Shown one piece after another: positions 1 to 9,086 of a stretch of DNA of 64,000 bases. This stretch comes from Sorghum bicolor. Taxonomy: Eukaryota; Streptophyta; Magnoliopsida; Poales; Poaceae. The stretch's first letter is position 1. Each line of letters starts with the position of its first letter. A program made the translations under genes and the position numbers. Below the pieces are notes generated by a model. That model did no database searches and was not told the origin of the DNA. It was given only the letters and a program-made list of their open reading frames with translations. The stretch spans positions 15,038,387 to 15,102,386 of the forward strand of contig NC_012875.2 of assembly GCF_000003195.3 (NCBI RefSeq). The letters run 5' to 3'.

Positions 1-2
1 TT

Positions 3-968
3 GTGTTGCAAATCTATGTTGATGATATCATATTTGGATCAACCAATCAAGAATTTTGTGAGGAGTTTGGCAATATGATGGCTAATGAGTTTGAGATGAC
101 AATGATTGGAGAGCTTAGTTACTTACTTGGTCTTCAAATCAAGCAATTGAAGAATGGCACATTTGTGAGTCAAGGCAAGTACACAAAAGACATGCTCAAG
201 AAGTTTGGAATGGATGATGCAAAGGCAATCAGCACTCCAATGGGAACAAATGGAAGCCTAGATAGTGATACAAGTGGAAATATGGTGGATCAAAAGTTGT
301 ATCGGTCTATGATTGGAAGCCTACTCTATGTGACCGCATCAAGACCGGATGTCATGTTTAGTGTATGCATGTGTGCAAGATTCTAAGTCTCACCAAGAGA
401 AAGTTATTTGAAGGCAACAAAGAGAATATTGAGGTATTTGAAGCATACACAAAATGTTGGTTTGTGGTATCCCAAAGGTGCAAAGTTTGAGCTTATTGGA
501 TATTCCGACTCGGACTATGCGGGATGCAAAGTTGAAAGAAGAAGCACATCGGGCACATGTCAACTATTGGGAAGATCACTTGTCTCATGGTCATCCAAGA
601 AGCAAAATAGTGTTGCACTATCAACCGCCGAAGCGGAGTACATTGCGGCCGGTAGTTGTTGTGCACAAATCCTATAGATGAAGGCAACATTGAAGGACTT
701 TGGAATCAATTTCAAACAAGTGCCATTGCTATGTGACAATGAAAGTGCCGTGAAGCTCACCAACAATCCGGTTCAACATTCAAGAACAAAGCACATAGAT
801 GTCCGCCATCACTTCATAAGAGATCACCAACAAAAAGGGGACATTTGCATTGAGAGTATAGGCACCGATGATCAACTTGCTGATATATTCACCAAGCCAC
901 TTGATGAGAAGAGGTTTTGCAAGCTAAGGAATGAATTGAACATACTTGACTTCTCAAATATGTGTTGA
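3..968 (+). pseudogene. copia reverse transcriptase/RNase H, C-terminal part, broken
   Basis: This is the end of a copia polyprotein. It opens at the RT active-site box (LQIYVDDIIFGS, residues 2-13) and runs through the connection region (LSYLLGLQIKQ) into RNase H (YSDSDYAGC, then STAEAEYIAAGSCC) and the terminal ADIFTKPLDEKRFCKLRNEL motif. At least two stops interrupt it: one at 384-386, where the family has Gln (CAA to TAA), and one at 675-677, where it has Trp (TGG to TAG). The three open segments (3-386, 408-677, 678-968) lie in the same frame, so only point nonsense changes broke it. The stop after SNMC at 966-968 is the natural end of pol. In a live element RT copies genomic RNA in the particle and RNase H removes the template. 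Confidence 0.9.
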
Positions 969-1776
969 TGCACCTCCACTATATGACATGCCTCTCCTTC
1001 GAGCAAAGCAAGGTAAAATTGATTGACATGTCATTCATTCTACGCTAAGGACTTGTTTAGTGCATCTAGTCATTCCTCCCATGTCTTAGGCTCATTCATG
1101 AAAATCAAGTCATTTTGATGCTTATATGATACCACTATTGCTTCTATGCTTGACTTGATCTAGTGGTAGCATATGACATGTTTTTGGGCTTGCAGTCCTA
1201 GTGTTTGATCTAGAATATGACTATAAGTGTTTAACTCAACATGGTACAAGATAACCCTTATTTGGAGGTGTGAAGAAGCTTGTCCTTGGATCAAATCGAG
1301 TTAAATATCTTAGGCAAATAATCTAGATTGGACCAATTTGGTAAAATGATCTCACTTCACATGGATTCACACTAACCTATCTAAAATTTGAACTCACCTT
1401 TTGTGGTCTTTGATGACAAAGGGGGAGAAAATTTCCCAACAATTTAAGATAGGGGAGTAACATGATAAAAGAAGGGGATCAATTAAATTTTGAAGCACAC
1501 AAGTAGGGGGAGCAAGCTCATAAACTTATTTGTTGCATTTGAATGTGCATCACATATGTTTGCTTGCATTTGCATTAGCTTTAGAAGCTTTCTGTCCGAT
1601 GCCTTGCTTGTGTGGTGTATGCTAGTTGTAGGCTTGATTGATGAAATGAAGAACTAGCATGCATAGGTAGTGTAACTAGACTTTTAGTTGTTTCACAAGT
1701 GGTATTAGAACCTTGTTTATAATGTTGATCTCACGAGGTGTTCTAGTTTTTTTGTGAATCTCTAGTTACTAATGGA

Positions 1777-1846
1777 GCTAAGGATGGTGTATATTGGCAG
1801 CTCCGATTGGTATCACGCTTCAAAGGTCCATTCTTTACACCTTAGC
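1777..1846 (+). other. conserved hairpin with primer-binding-site-like loop
   Basis: GCTAA (1777-1781) pairs with TTAGC (1842-1846), and GGTGTA (1786-1791) pairs with TACACC (1836-1841). A GGAT bulge separates the two helices and the loop is 44 nt. The loop carries TGGTATCA (1808-1815), the first eight bases of a tRNA-iMet primer-binding site. The other SIRE copy forms the same fold at 54111-54178 with a changed but still pairing base pair. A function is inference. Confidence 0.5.
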
Positions 1847-2067
1847 ATCATTTCGTAGAAATTGACTCCTATATTTCCTATTTAAGCATATGTGCAAAGC
1901 TTTCAAATCCAAACTCTTAGCACATATGTAGGGGGAGCAATTGCTACCAATTTGGGTTTATGAAACTTGTCCATAATCTTTGCACATGGTAAAATGCTTG
2001 GACAAGCAACATGAATCCAAGAAAATTTTATTGAAAATCTTTGTAAAAATGGTTGCCATCAATTACC

Positions 2068-2081
2068 AAAAAAGGGGAGAT
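2068..2081 (+). promoter_or_regulatory. polypurine tract of the SIRE element
   Basis: A run of A then GGGGAGA directly precedes the LTR start TGAAAG at 2082. This is where plus-strand DNA synthesis would start. The equivalent tract of the second copy is at 54398-54411. Confidence 0.85.
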
Positions 2082-2639
2082 TGAAAGCCCTAGTTTGGTT
2101 TTGGATAATTGATGAAACCCTAGTACTAACCTTTATACTAAGTGTGGGTGTAGACTTATTGAGGTTGGTACATGCCAAGTGATGAAGCAAGTGTTGATCA
2201 TGGTGATGATGGTGATGACCACAAGATGATCAAGTGCTCAACTAGGAAAAGAAGAAAGAGAAAAACAAAACCCTATGGAAATCAAGGCAAAGGTATTGGT
2301 TAGGGTTTTGGTTTTGGTGATCAAGACACCATAGAGGGCGTTATCACATTTAGGATAGATAGCCGTACTATAAAGAGGGGAATTCTCTGGCTAAGCGGTT
2401 ATCAAGTGCCACTAGGTGTCATTGTTCATGTGCATGCTTTTAGAACCTAGTGAGCTAACTTAACTCCTTCAAAGTAAATGATTGTGAAAATGCTAACACA
2501 CGCGCACATGTTGGTTTACACTTTGTGGTGTTGGCACACTTTGTGATTTGGCGCTTTTCGAGAAAATGAAGTGCATATTTTCTATTGCGCCAGTGGGAGT
2601 TTTGGAGAAGTCGCGGGAGTGTTTTTCAGTAGGAAACAC

Positions 2640-2985
2640 TCACCGGACGCTCTGTGCGGAGGCACCGGACGCTGGCCTTTAGCGTCCGGTGTGCTGTCGG
2701 GTGCAGCAGAGTGCACCGGACGCACCGGAGAGAGTCCGGTGCTCAGCGTCCGGTGTGCAGGCGGTTTGGCGACCCTCTCTGCGCATGAGTCCGGTGAGCA
2801 CCGGACGCTTAGGGTGCGTCCGGTGTCTTGCGTCCGGTGACCCTGCGAGTTTGCGGAGTTCTCTGTGCACGGGTCCGGTGCACTGCCGGTGACCGTTAGA
2901 TTCTGACACGCGCCTGATGTTGGAGCACCGGACGCAGGTGTTGAGCGTCCGGTGCCCCTTTAAGAGCGTCCGGTGACCCCGCAGT
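2640..2985 (+). repeat. CpG-rich inverted repeat array in the LTR
   Basis: Roughly fifteen copies of CACCGGACGC or its reverse complement GCGTCCGGTG, some shortened, lie in both orientations just upstream of the TATA box. The arms can pair with each other. The array survives in decayed form in the LTR at 55000-55475. Confidence 0.85.
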
Positions 2986-3028
2986 TTGCCCAGTGAAAGA
3001 GCCAACGGCTCTATTTATTTGAGGGGCT

Positions 3029-3036
3029 TATAAATA
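3029..3036 (+). promoter_or_regulatory. TATA box of the SIRE LTR promoter
   Basis: TATAAATA lies in GGGGCTTATAAATAG, and the same context recurs at 55523-55530 in the second copy. Transcription should start about 30 bp downstream and define the U3/R boundary. Confidence 0.75.
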
Positions 3037-3890
3037 GTTGTTGGCCGGCTTAGGGCTTACTCTCTTGGCATTCTAACATACTTGACATCCTTGTGAGCCT
3101 AAGCAAACAGCTCCCACTCATCTCCTTCATAGATTAAATATCTTTGTGAGATTGGGAGTGATTCCAAGTGCATTTGCTTGAGTGATTGCATCTAGTGGCA
3201 CTTGGGGATCGTTCTAGCTGCGGTTTTCTTGTTACTCTTGGTGGTTGCCGCCACCTAGACAGCTTGGAGCAGCGGAGGAGCTTTGGCACGAGTTTGTGAT
3301 TGTTCGTGGCCTTCTCTCGGCAATTGTGAGGGGTTTGTGCCTACCTCGGCGGAGTGCCAAAGGCAACATTAGTGGATTGCTCGTGTCATTGAGATACCTC
3401 ACTTGTGGGTGGGTTCTTGTGGTGTTCTAGTGAGGACGAGGTTCGTGCTACACCTCTTAGCCACCAAACCACCAAGTGTTGGTCGACACAACGGGGACGT
3501 AGCGTGCCGGCAAGCACGTGAACCTCGGGAGAAAAATTGCTTGTCTCCATTGTGATTGTTGATTGGATTTCTCCCAGTGATTGGACTTCATATTATTGAT
3601 TGGTTCATCCCCTCTACACGGCGGTATAAAGATCAAACCATCTCTCTTACATTCCCGCAAACTAGAGTAGCTTACTTCTTGTATAGAAACTTTAGGTAGC
3701 TCTCTAGTGTAAGTAGAGACTTTGTTCTTGTATGCATAGTGATCATAGCAACTTGAATTGTTGGGTAGGTGGACTGCAAACACCCCTTTAGAGCTAGTGC
3801 AAAAAGCTTCACTTTGTTATAGTGTTTTTGTAGAATTTTTAAATAGGCTATTCACCCCCCCTCTAGCCATATTAGGACCTTTCAACATCC

Positions 3891-4629
3891 TGTAGACAAA
3901 AGTTGACACAAACACAACTAGTGGAAAATGTAAAAGGTCAGCTGTTCGAAATAACAATAGTCTAGGGATTAGTTATCCGAAACAAGTTTTAATTTTGGCG
4001 GCACTTCCCCCTAAACAACTTTTAATTCCATTTTGGACAGCAGGATCACTACTTAATAATGAACCTTGCTCTCTTACTCCAAGGCTACCAAACTCACTTT
4101 CACTATTCTCTTCCCCTATACTCTCCATCTCACTTCACTACTAGAGCTCCTCCTCTAAAAACCAAGAACCAAAGTGTGCGTGGGGTTTCTGGAATGCTTG
4201 TGTGATGGAGATGGAAGTAGGAGGTGGCAATTTATAGGATGAAGAGGAGACAGGGCGGGCGCCCTCTGCAGGTGGGCGGGCGCCCTCTGCAGGTGGGCGG
4301 GCGCCCACTTCTGGTGGCTATCCTTGCTGCCCTTTCTCTACTCCATCCTTTGCTTAGTCTTTACGCCAAAAAATGATTCATGGGTGGTGGTTGGTCGGTG
4401 GAAAAGTGCTGGTGAGTGGAGATATGTTGGTGGATCAAATAATGTGATGGGATGTGTGTGAGGCGTAGTGTATGACATGTGGGACCCAAGGAGTGTGGGT
4501 CATGCTTCTAGAAGGTTGCTATAATTAAATATAATGCAGGAAAAACTATGAGAATTGAAATTTATTGAAAATGATCATGGAAAAATATTTTTGTGCCTCC
4601 ACAATAATTAATAAATGTGGGTTGTTACA
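3891..4629 (-). repeat. Tekay/Del-like LTR, probably solo, minus strand
   Basis: Read on the minus strand, the sequence starts TGTAACAACCC at 4629 and ends TCTACA at 3891, a TG...CA unit of 739 bp. It has a promoter: TATAAATT at 4229-4236 (minus), with a GC-rich tandem repeat just upstream. No primer-binding site or internal region adjoins it, so a solo LTR or a truncated end is most likely. Flanking pentamers (CATCC and CACCA) do not match, so the exact ends or the solo status are uncertain. Confidence 0.55.
4253..4306 (-). repeat. 21-bp GC-rich tandem repeat in LTR promoter
   Basis: The unit GGGCGGGCGCCC plus TCTGCAGGT occurs twice in full (4253-4273, 4274-4294) and once as its 12-bp core (4295-4306). 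It lies about 20-80 bp upstream of the minus-strand TATA box. The same GGGCGCCCGCCC core recurs in unrelated LTRs in this window. Confidence 0.85.
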
Positions 4630-4877
4630 CACCATAAATATTATTTATATGGGGCTTTTGATTATTATAATGTTATGAATAAATACGACTAATGGAAGAA
4701 TTAATTATGCAAAAATTTAAATGATGTGGCTAAATACCGATTTACCTCCCGGCGAGGGTTTGGAATTTTTAGGTCCCCCAAGCTGGACCTCCAAATCTTT
4801 TAATCTTCTGAATTACCTTCCTCTGGAGATGGTGTCTCTAGTGGTTCTTCTTCATGAACTTCCTTTACTGTAGAGTC
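4630..4877 (-). mobile_element. left remnant of the outer Athila-like element
   Basis: This piece continues the protease frame that is interrupted at 14877 by the inner element. On the minus strand an acidic Glu/Pro-rich tail runs from 4877 to a TAA stop at 4800-4802. Beyond the stop is a conserved untranslated stretch around 4728-4798 that is also found at 41540-41580 in another Athila-like element (CCCTCGCCG followed by purines and AAATCGGTA). The pol region and the 3' LTR of this outer element are missing; the piece ends against the LTR at 3891-4629. Confidence 0.75.
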
Positions 4878-6153
4878 TGTTGGTATTTCTTAGCGATGCA
4901 GCCAATTATCCGCAAGCGCACGGAAGTACCGTTGTAGCACTTCACCCGGTGGTATTCAGGCTATCGAGATTTCACAGGGAACGGAGGTGTTTTGAGACTT
5001 AAACTAAGTGTACCCTAGAGTAAAGTGAGAGGGATGACTTAGGTAGTAAGGTTCTCCTAATGGTAGAAGTTTTGTGCAAGGCAACGTGCTTTTCTAATCT
5101 TACTTCGGGCACCGGAGCGTACCTGGTCTGCCAGGTAATACCGGTGTGTAGCTCTACACCGTATCCGGACGTGGGGGAAACTAAGGACAAACAGGGCTGT
5201 CACCACCTGCTGTCGACCCCTCAACCGTGGGATACGAGGCAAACGAGGGTAACCTCTAACCTAGACACCACGTCTACGTTATTAGCTACTACTCTAGCGT
5301 TGCACAGGTCCTCCCGCCAGCCAGCAAGAGCCCCTCTACTAGAGTATCTACCAAGAGATAGACAACGAACCCGCAAGATTATAAGAACACGATAATGATT
5401 ACTCAATAACTTCTTAGAACAAAAGAAGAATACAACCTTTTCTTACCCCAATATGGTATTCCAGGTTGTAGAGGTACAGCTCGGGAAGCGGGCAGCACTT
5501 CGGCCCTTCCGCCCAGTGCAACTAGGGGAACGGACCGGGTGCTTGCTACTTCTCTTACTCTACACTCTAACTCACTCTCCTATTCTATTCCTAACTAGAG
5601 GCTAAGGATATGAGTGGAAGCTCCGCCTCTCTACTACTACTCTTGTATCTCTCTTTATTCTTGTGGACTTGAAGCTTGAATGGATTGAATGATGATGAAT
5701 GAGAGGCCCTCTCCCCCTCCTTATATAGGTGTGGAAGGTCGGTTTGGGAGGGGGTAAACTGCAAAATGCAGTCGGGAACCGCGCTAGGGCTTAGCATGCA
5801 CCGCCTCTGCAAAAGGCGGTGGGGAGCTGGGCCAGGCCGGGGTCGGCCGACCCTAGGGGGCGGCCGCCCCCTGGCTGGCTCCGTTGGCCCAAGCCCAAAG
5901 CCCAGACGATGCTCCTCGGCCTTCTAAGTTTGAATCTAATTGCATTTCGATGCACTTCTGTATTTGAATTAAATGTGCCTTCAATTCTTTGATTTTGGCG
6001 GCTCAAACCCTAGTGTCCTGCATACACATGTGTTCACCAAAACTGTGGAATTCGGTTAGCATAAAAAGCCCTATTTCTAATGTTTGGTGATATTTTATAG
6101 AGTTTGTATGCATGTTCGCGGTATGAAAAAGTGTATTTTAAGAAACGCCAACA
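4878..6153 (-). repeat. 3' LTR of the complete Athila-like element
   Basis: The ends are TGTTGG...CCAACA and the length is 1276 bp. The minus-strand TATA box (TATATAAG) is at 5720-5727, and a palindromic GC block with GGTCGGCCGACC and GGGGCGGCCGCCCC lies at 5839-5874, upstream of it. The sequence is about 97% identical by eye to the LTR at 13604-14876. Confidence 0.95.
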
Positions 6154-6170
6154 AACTCCCCCACACTTAG
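6154..6170 (-). promoter_or_regulatory. polypurine tract of the Athila-like element
   Basis: On the minus strand, CTAAGTGTGGGGGAGTT runs directly into the 3' LTR. Just upstream of it (6171-6187) is GAGGACGAGCAAAGG, a block that also precedes the polypurine tract of the relative at 39699-39733. Confidence 0.85.
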
Positions 6171-7676
6171 CCCTTTGCTCGTCCTCAAGTAAAGCTTATG
6201 TTTTTGGGCTAAGATGGTTCCACTTCTCCTGATAATGAACCTGCATACAAACTATTCCAAGCCTCACTTGAACTTATGAGCATTCAGAGTGTCTACCAAA
6301 ACATCTTGAGTAATTGAAAAATGGAACAGTTAGGATTCAAATCTTCTTACTCAACTTTGCTCAAAACTTGGGTTTTTACCTTTTTGAATAAAAATAGTCT
6401 TGCTCTTCAGATGATACTCTCAAATCACTCGAGAATGTTTCTGGTTCCTTACCAAGGTAAAAGTACCTCTTGATTTGTCCTACCTCTATAAGCTGTATTT
6501 GGAGTTTTGGGTATGGACCAAGGAGAATGCATACTTACCTTGTATGTATTGTCGAGTTAAATCTCGGATCCAAGAAGAGAAGTGTCATACCCTTAGATCA
6601 AGATGTGCAAGTGTGTGGTATATGGTATAAACAACTCCGTTGGTTGATATGATCTCATCAAGTATTTCTAGACATGGCTATCATAACTCTTTTATTTTCT
6701 TGTGAGCCTTCATGTGCTCAACTTTTTTTTGTATACTTAGGACCTTCATGTGTCCTATATTTTTTTTCAGGTGGGTATTTTTATACCCCTAATTCTACGG
6801 TGGGCACTTGCCCATTTTTTTTTCTTCTCTTATTATATATATATATATATATATTTTTGCATAGCCCATGTCTTTATCTAAGATGCACTAGAGAGATCAT
6901 TCTTTAAAACATGGAGTGTTTGTATGGTGGACATGTAAGGCATGTTTTTGCGCACTCCCAGTGTAGAAGCGGCATATATATGTATCTGGAGTGTACGTGA
7001 TCTTGATCTTGAGAGCATGATAAATCTCTTAACAAGGGTCAACAAGACTTGACACAACTCAAAACAATTAAGCAGCTATTTGTAGAATTTTTATCAAGAG
7101 TAATATATTTGGCCTTGGTAGGTAATTATCTATCATTGAAGAGCAAACTTTTTGCAATTTTAATTTTATCAAATAAATCCCCAAGTTCATTGCATAAGTG
7201 AGCAAGTTTCAAATCATCCTACTATATCGCAAATCTCAATTACTTAGAAGCAATGGAGTCCTTATAAAATGTTGCTCATAAATGGTAGGCTTTTGGCGAG
7301 GAATAAAGAGTATGCATGTTTAATTTCAAAGGCAGAAAGGAAATGGAGTATTCATTTATTTTTTATCTTTTTATTTTATTAGCAATATTTTTATCACATA
7401 AATCAGATTTAAATTGTCATTGGAGGAATAAAAATAATTCTGAATTTTTTTCTATGTAAGATTACCTTGATGGCGATTCCTCCCCCACACTTGTTTTTGT
7501 ACCTGTTCTTTGATTTTTCTCAAGTAGACAAAAATAATACAAAAACAAGTGGAGACAAAATAATTCGAACAAAGGACTTTTTTATTGTTCAATATAAGCC
7601 GAGACATTGATTACAAAGTAAACGAAGAAAATCTGAATAAAAGGAAAAATAAATTACTCGGCTAAGCAAAATTAAA
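6171..7676 (-). other. 3' untranslated region of the Athila-like element
   Basis: AT-rich DNA lies between the accessory ORFs and the polypurine tract. It holds an (AT)n microsatellite at 6832-6855 and poly-T runs. I see no coding frame with support; short open frames at 6470-6652 and 6674-6907 are low-complexity. Confidence 0.75.
6832..6855 (+). repeat. (AT)n microsatellite
   Basis: About twelve AT units in the 3' untranslated region of the complete Athila-like element. Confidence 0.9.
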
Positions 7677-8350
7677 CTAGATGCGGTTTGTGTCTAGAAC
7701 ATGCTCTACACCCGCAACCCGAGCCACCTTGACAAGCCGGTTGGTTAGACTGAATTGTACAGCGGCTAAGTCGTCCTTAAGCTCTATATATTTCAGACGG
7801 GTGTTAGCTAGTTCGCCTTTAAGCTCTTCCACTACACCACGTAGTGACCGCACAGAAGTCCTAAGCGCGGCGATAGTGCGCGCGCTTTCCCGCTTTGACT
7901 CATTATCTGAATCGCTAAGAAATCCGTGTGGCTGCCCCCTAAGGATGGGATTTTCGCGCTTGCGTTTTGGGACGCGAGGGGCAGCAGAAGGAAGATTAGA
8001 GTCACTTGGCAGCCGGTTTGATCGCCCCCCTGTAGCGGGGTTTGCGCGTTTGTCTTAGGCGCGGGCGCAGGTGCGGGTGGCGCGAGCGGCGGCTTACGCA
8101 TGAGGCCCTTTCCGCATCCTCCACCGGGTTTTCTAATTCCCACCACGGTGTAGGACGGGTCGGAGCGCGCAGTGGATCCCCAAGACAAGAACTTAGAGTC
8201 TAAACTGACCGAAGGCGTTACAACATATGGATCTACAGACGCCTTCTTCTTGTTCGCCGTCGTCGGCGGCGCATCATCGCGCGCCGTCTTCCTCGGTGCC
8301 GCCGTCTTGTGCGCCGCCACCTTCGTGCGAGCAGTGGAACGCAGGCTCAT
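7677..8350 (-). pseudogene. accessory ORF B in the env position, frame changes at a G run
   Basis: The start ATG (8350-8348) lies 18 nt after the stop of accessory ORF A. The first 108 or so residues (MSLRSTARTKVAAHK...) are basic and rich in Ala, Pro and Lys. At GGGGGGC (minus strand, 8030-8024) the original frame runs on to 7832 without recognisable content. The -1 frame instead gives about 115 residues with a PKRKR nuclear-signal-like patch and a heptad-patterned segment (ALRTSVRSLRGVVEELKGEL) likely to form a coiled coil, ending in TAG at 7679-7677. Either one G has been lost or the site is a programmed -1 frameshift signal. I do not recognise a family. Its place, sense orientation after pol, is where Athila elements carry envelope-like ORFs, but no membrane segment or signal peptide is evident, so it is not envelope-like. 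Confidence 0.6.
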
Positions 8351-8368
8351 TCCTTCGCTCGTGATGCT

Positions 8369-8515
8369 TCACGGGGGCATGATGGCAAGAGGGTACATCA
8401 GCATCTCTCCTTCTTCCACACCGAACGCCTCCCTCATATTCGCCTCGGAGAATTCTCCTTCGGCGTCGAAGGATCCTTCCGACTCCACGAACAGCGCTAG
8501 CGCGTGGCTGCCCAT
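8369..8515 (-). CDS. accessory ORF A, 48 residues, acidic
   Basis: This is the first ATG downstream of the internal TATA box at 8607-8614. The ORF starts MGSHALALFVESEGSF and ends PLAIMPP before TGA at 8371-8369. It is strongly acidic (many Glu), which contrasts with the basic start of ORF B 18 nt downstream, and it has no membrane segment. Its compact spacing with ORF B looks bicistronic. I do not recognise the product, and a leader-peptide or upstream-ORF role is equally possible. Coding status rests on position and on the intact frame only. Confidence 0.45.
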   Translation of the reverse strand: MGSHALALFVESEGSFDAEGEFSEANMREAFGVEEGEMLMYPLAIMPP

Positions 8516-8599
8516 TCCCTAAGCACTACTCTTGATAGAGGTGGTTTGTGAAGATATAAACTTGGAAAGCACTAATGGCTATGGCTTAGAGAGGGGTTC

Positions 8600-8760
8600 G
8601 GGGGTGTTTAAATAGGAAGAAGGCCCTCCCTGGCGAGATCACGAGTGGCAAATTTGAATTTGCATGCAGATAAGGATAGGGATGACGAAGAGATAGACAC
8701 TGGAAAAGATCAGGCCGCAGACGTGTCAGGCCAGGGGCGGCCGACCCCTGGGCACGTCTG
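8600..8760 (-). promoter_or_regulatory. candidate internal promoter for the accessory ORFs
   Basis: On the minus strand a CpG-rich palindromic block (GGGGTCGGCCGCCCC, 8731-8750) is followed about 120 bp later by TATTTAAA (8614-8607), and the first ATG comes 92 bp after that. The LTRs of the same element have the same design: a related GGTCGGCCGACC block, then TATA. This suggests that the accessory genes have their own transcription unit. No transcript evidence is available. Confidence 0.5.
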
Positions 8761-8970
8761 TTGGCCCTGAATTTTGGCGTGCGCGCTCGTCCAACTTTTC
8801 AAATTTTGAATCTGCCTGCGTTCTGCTACGCTTCCTAGATATTTTTTAGAGAAACAAGGGTTTTATTGAAAGGTAAAAGCTAAAAACTAAAGATCCTTTT
8901 TAGAAATCATATTTTTATTTTTGGTAATTCAAAACTAAGCAGAATTAATTGAAATATTTTATTTATATTT

Positions 8971-9000
8971 ATATTATTATTATTATTATTATTATTATTA

Positions 9001-9078
<78 letters not shown>

Positions 9079-9079
9079 T
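8971..9079 (+). repeat. (TTA)n microsatellite running into (AT)n
   Basis: About 30 TTA units with a single interruption near 9001 (TCA) are followed by a short AT repeat. The repeat lies between integrase and the accessory module, so its length may vary without harming coding. Confidence 0.95.
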
Positions 9080-9086
9080 TTACAAT

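Larger units (their letters stand above)
969..2081 (+). other. SIRE 3' untranslated region between pol and the 3' LTR
   Basis: No coding frame is supported here, and there is no envelope-like ORF of the kind some SIRE relatives carry. Several purine-rich tracts occur (near 1417-1436, 1502-1516, 1929-1941 and 2068-2081); only the last abuts the LTR. Stretches around 1780-1850 and 1920-1945 are strongly conserved with the second copy at 53348-54411, although neither codes for protein. Confidence 0.8.
1..3884 (+). mobile_element. SIRE/Maximus-like Ty1-copia element, 3' part
   Basis: The left edge of the window cuts this element inside reverse transcriptase. What remains, in order, is the RT C-terminus and RNase H, a 1.1-kb 3' untranslated region, a polypurine tract and one complete LTR that begins TGAAAG and ends CTTTCA. 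The order RT-RNase H-LTR with no integrase after RNase H, the YVDD box and the RNase H ending are those of Ty1-copia. The close similarity to the fuller copy at 47601-56147 places both in one family. The five bases after the LTR (ACATC) should be the target-site duplication, but its partner lies outside the window. Confidence 0.9.
2082..3884 (+). repeat. 3' LTR of SIRE-like copia element
   Basis: The LTR is 1803 bp, with inverted termini TGAAAG...CTTTCA. It contains a CpG-rich array of CACCGGACGC-type motifs (2640-2985), a TATA box (3029-3036), and a U5 end matching the 5' LTR end at 48040-48076 (TATTCACCCCCC...TTTGGACCTTTCA type). Open frames inside it (2571-2840, 2679-3005, 3457-3783) come from the repeat array and have no support. 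Confidence 0.9.

Noticed and set aside
2640..2985. CRISPR-like array of CACCGGACGC motifs
   Set aside because: Irregular spacing, both orientations, an LTR context and a plant genome.
2571..3005. Overlapping ORFs on both strands in the SIRE LTR
   Set aside because: They arise from GC-rich palindromic repeats that lack stop codons; no family similarity.
7681..8058. Plus-strand ORF of 125 residues
   Set aside because: Antisense of the accessory ORF B coiled-coil frame, without motifs of its own.
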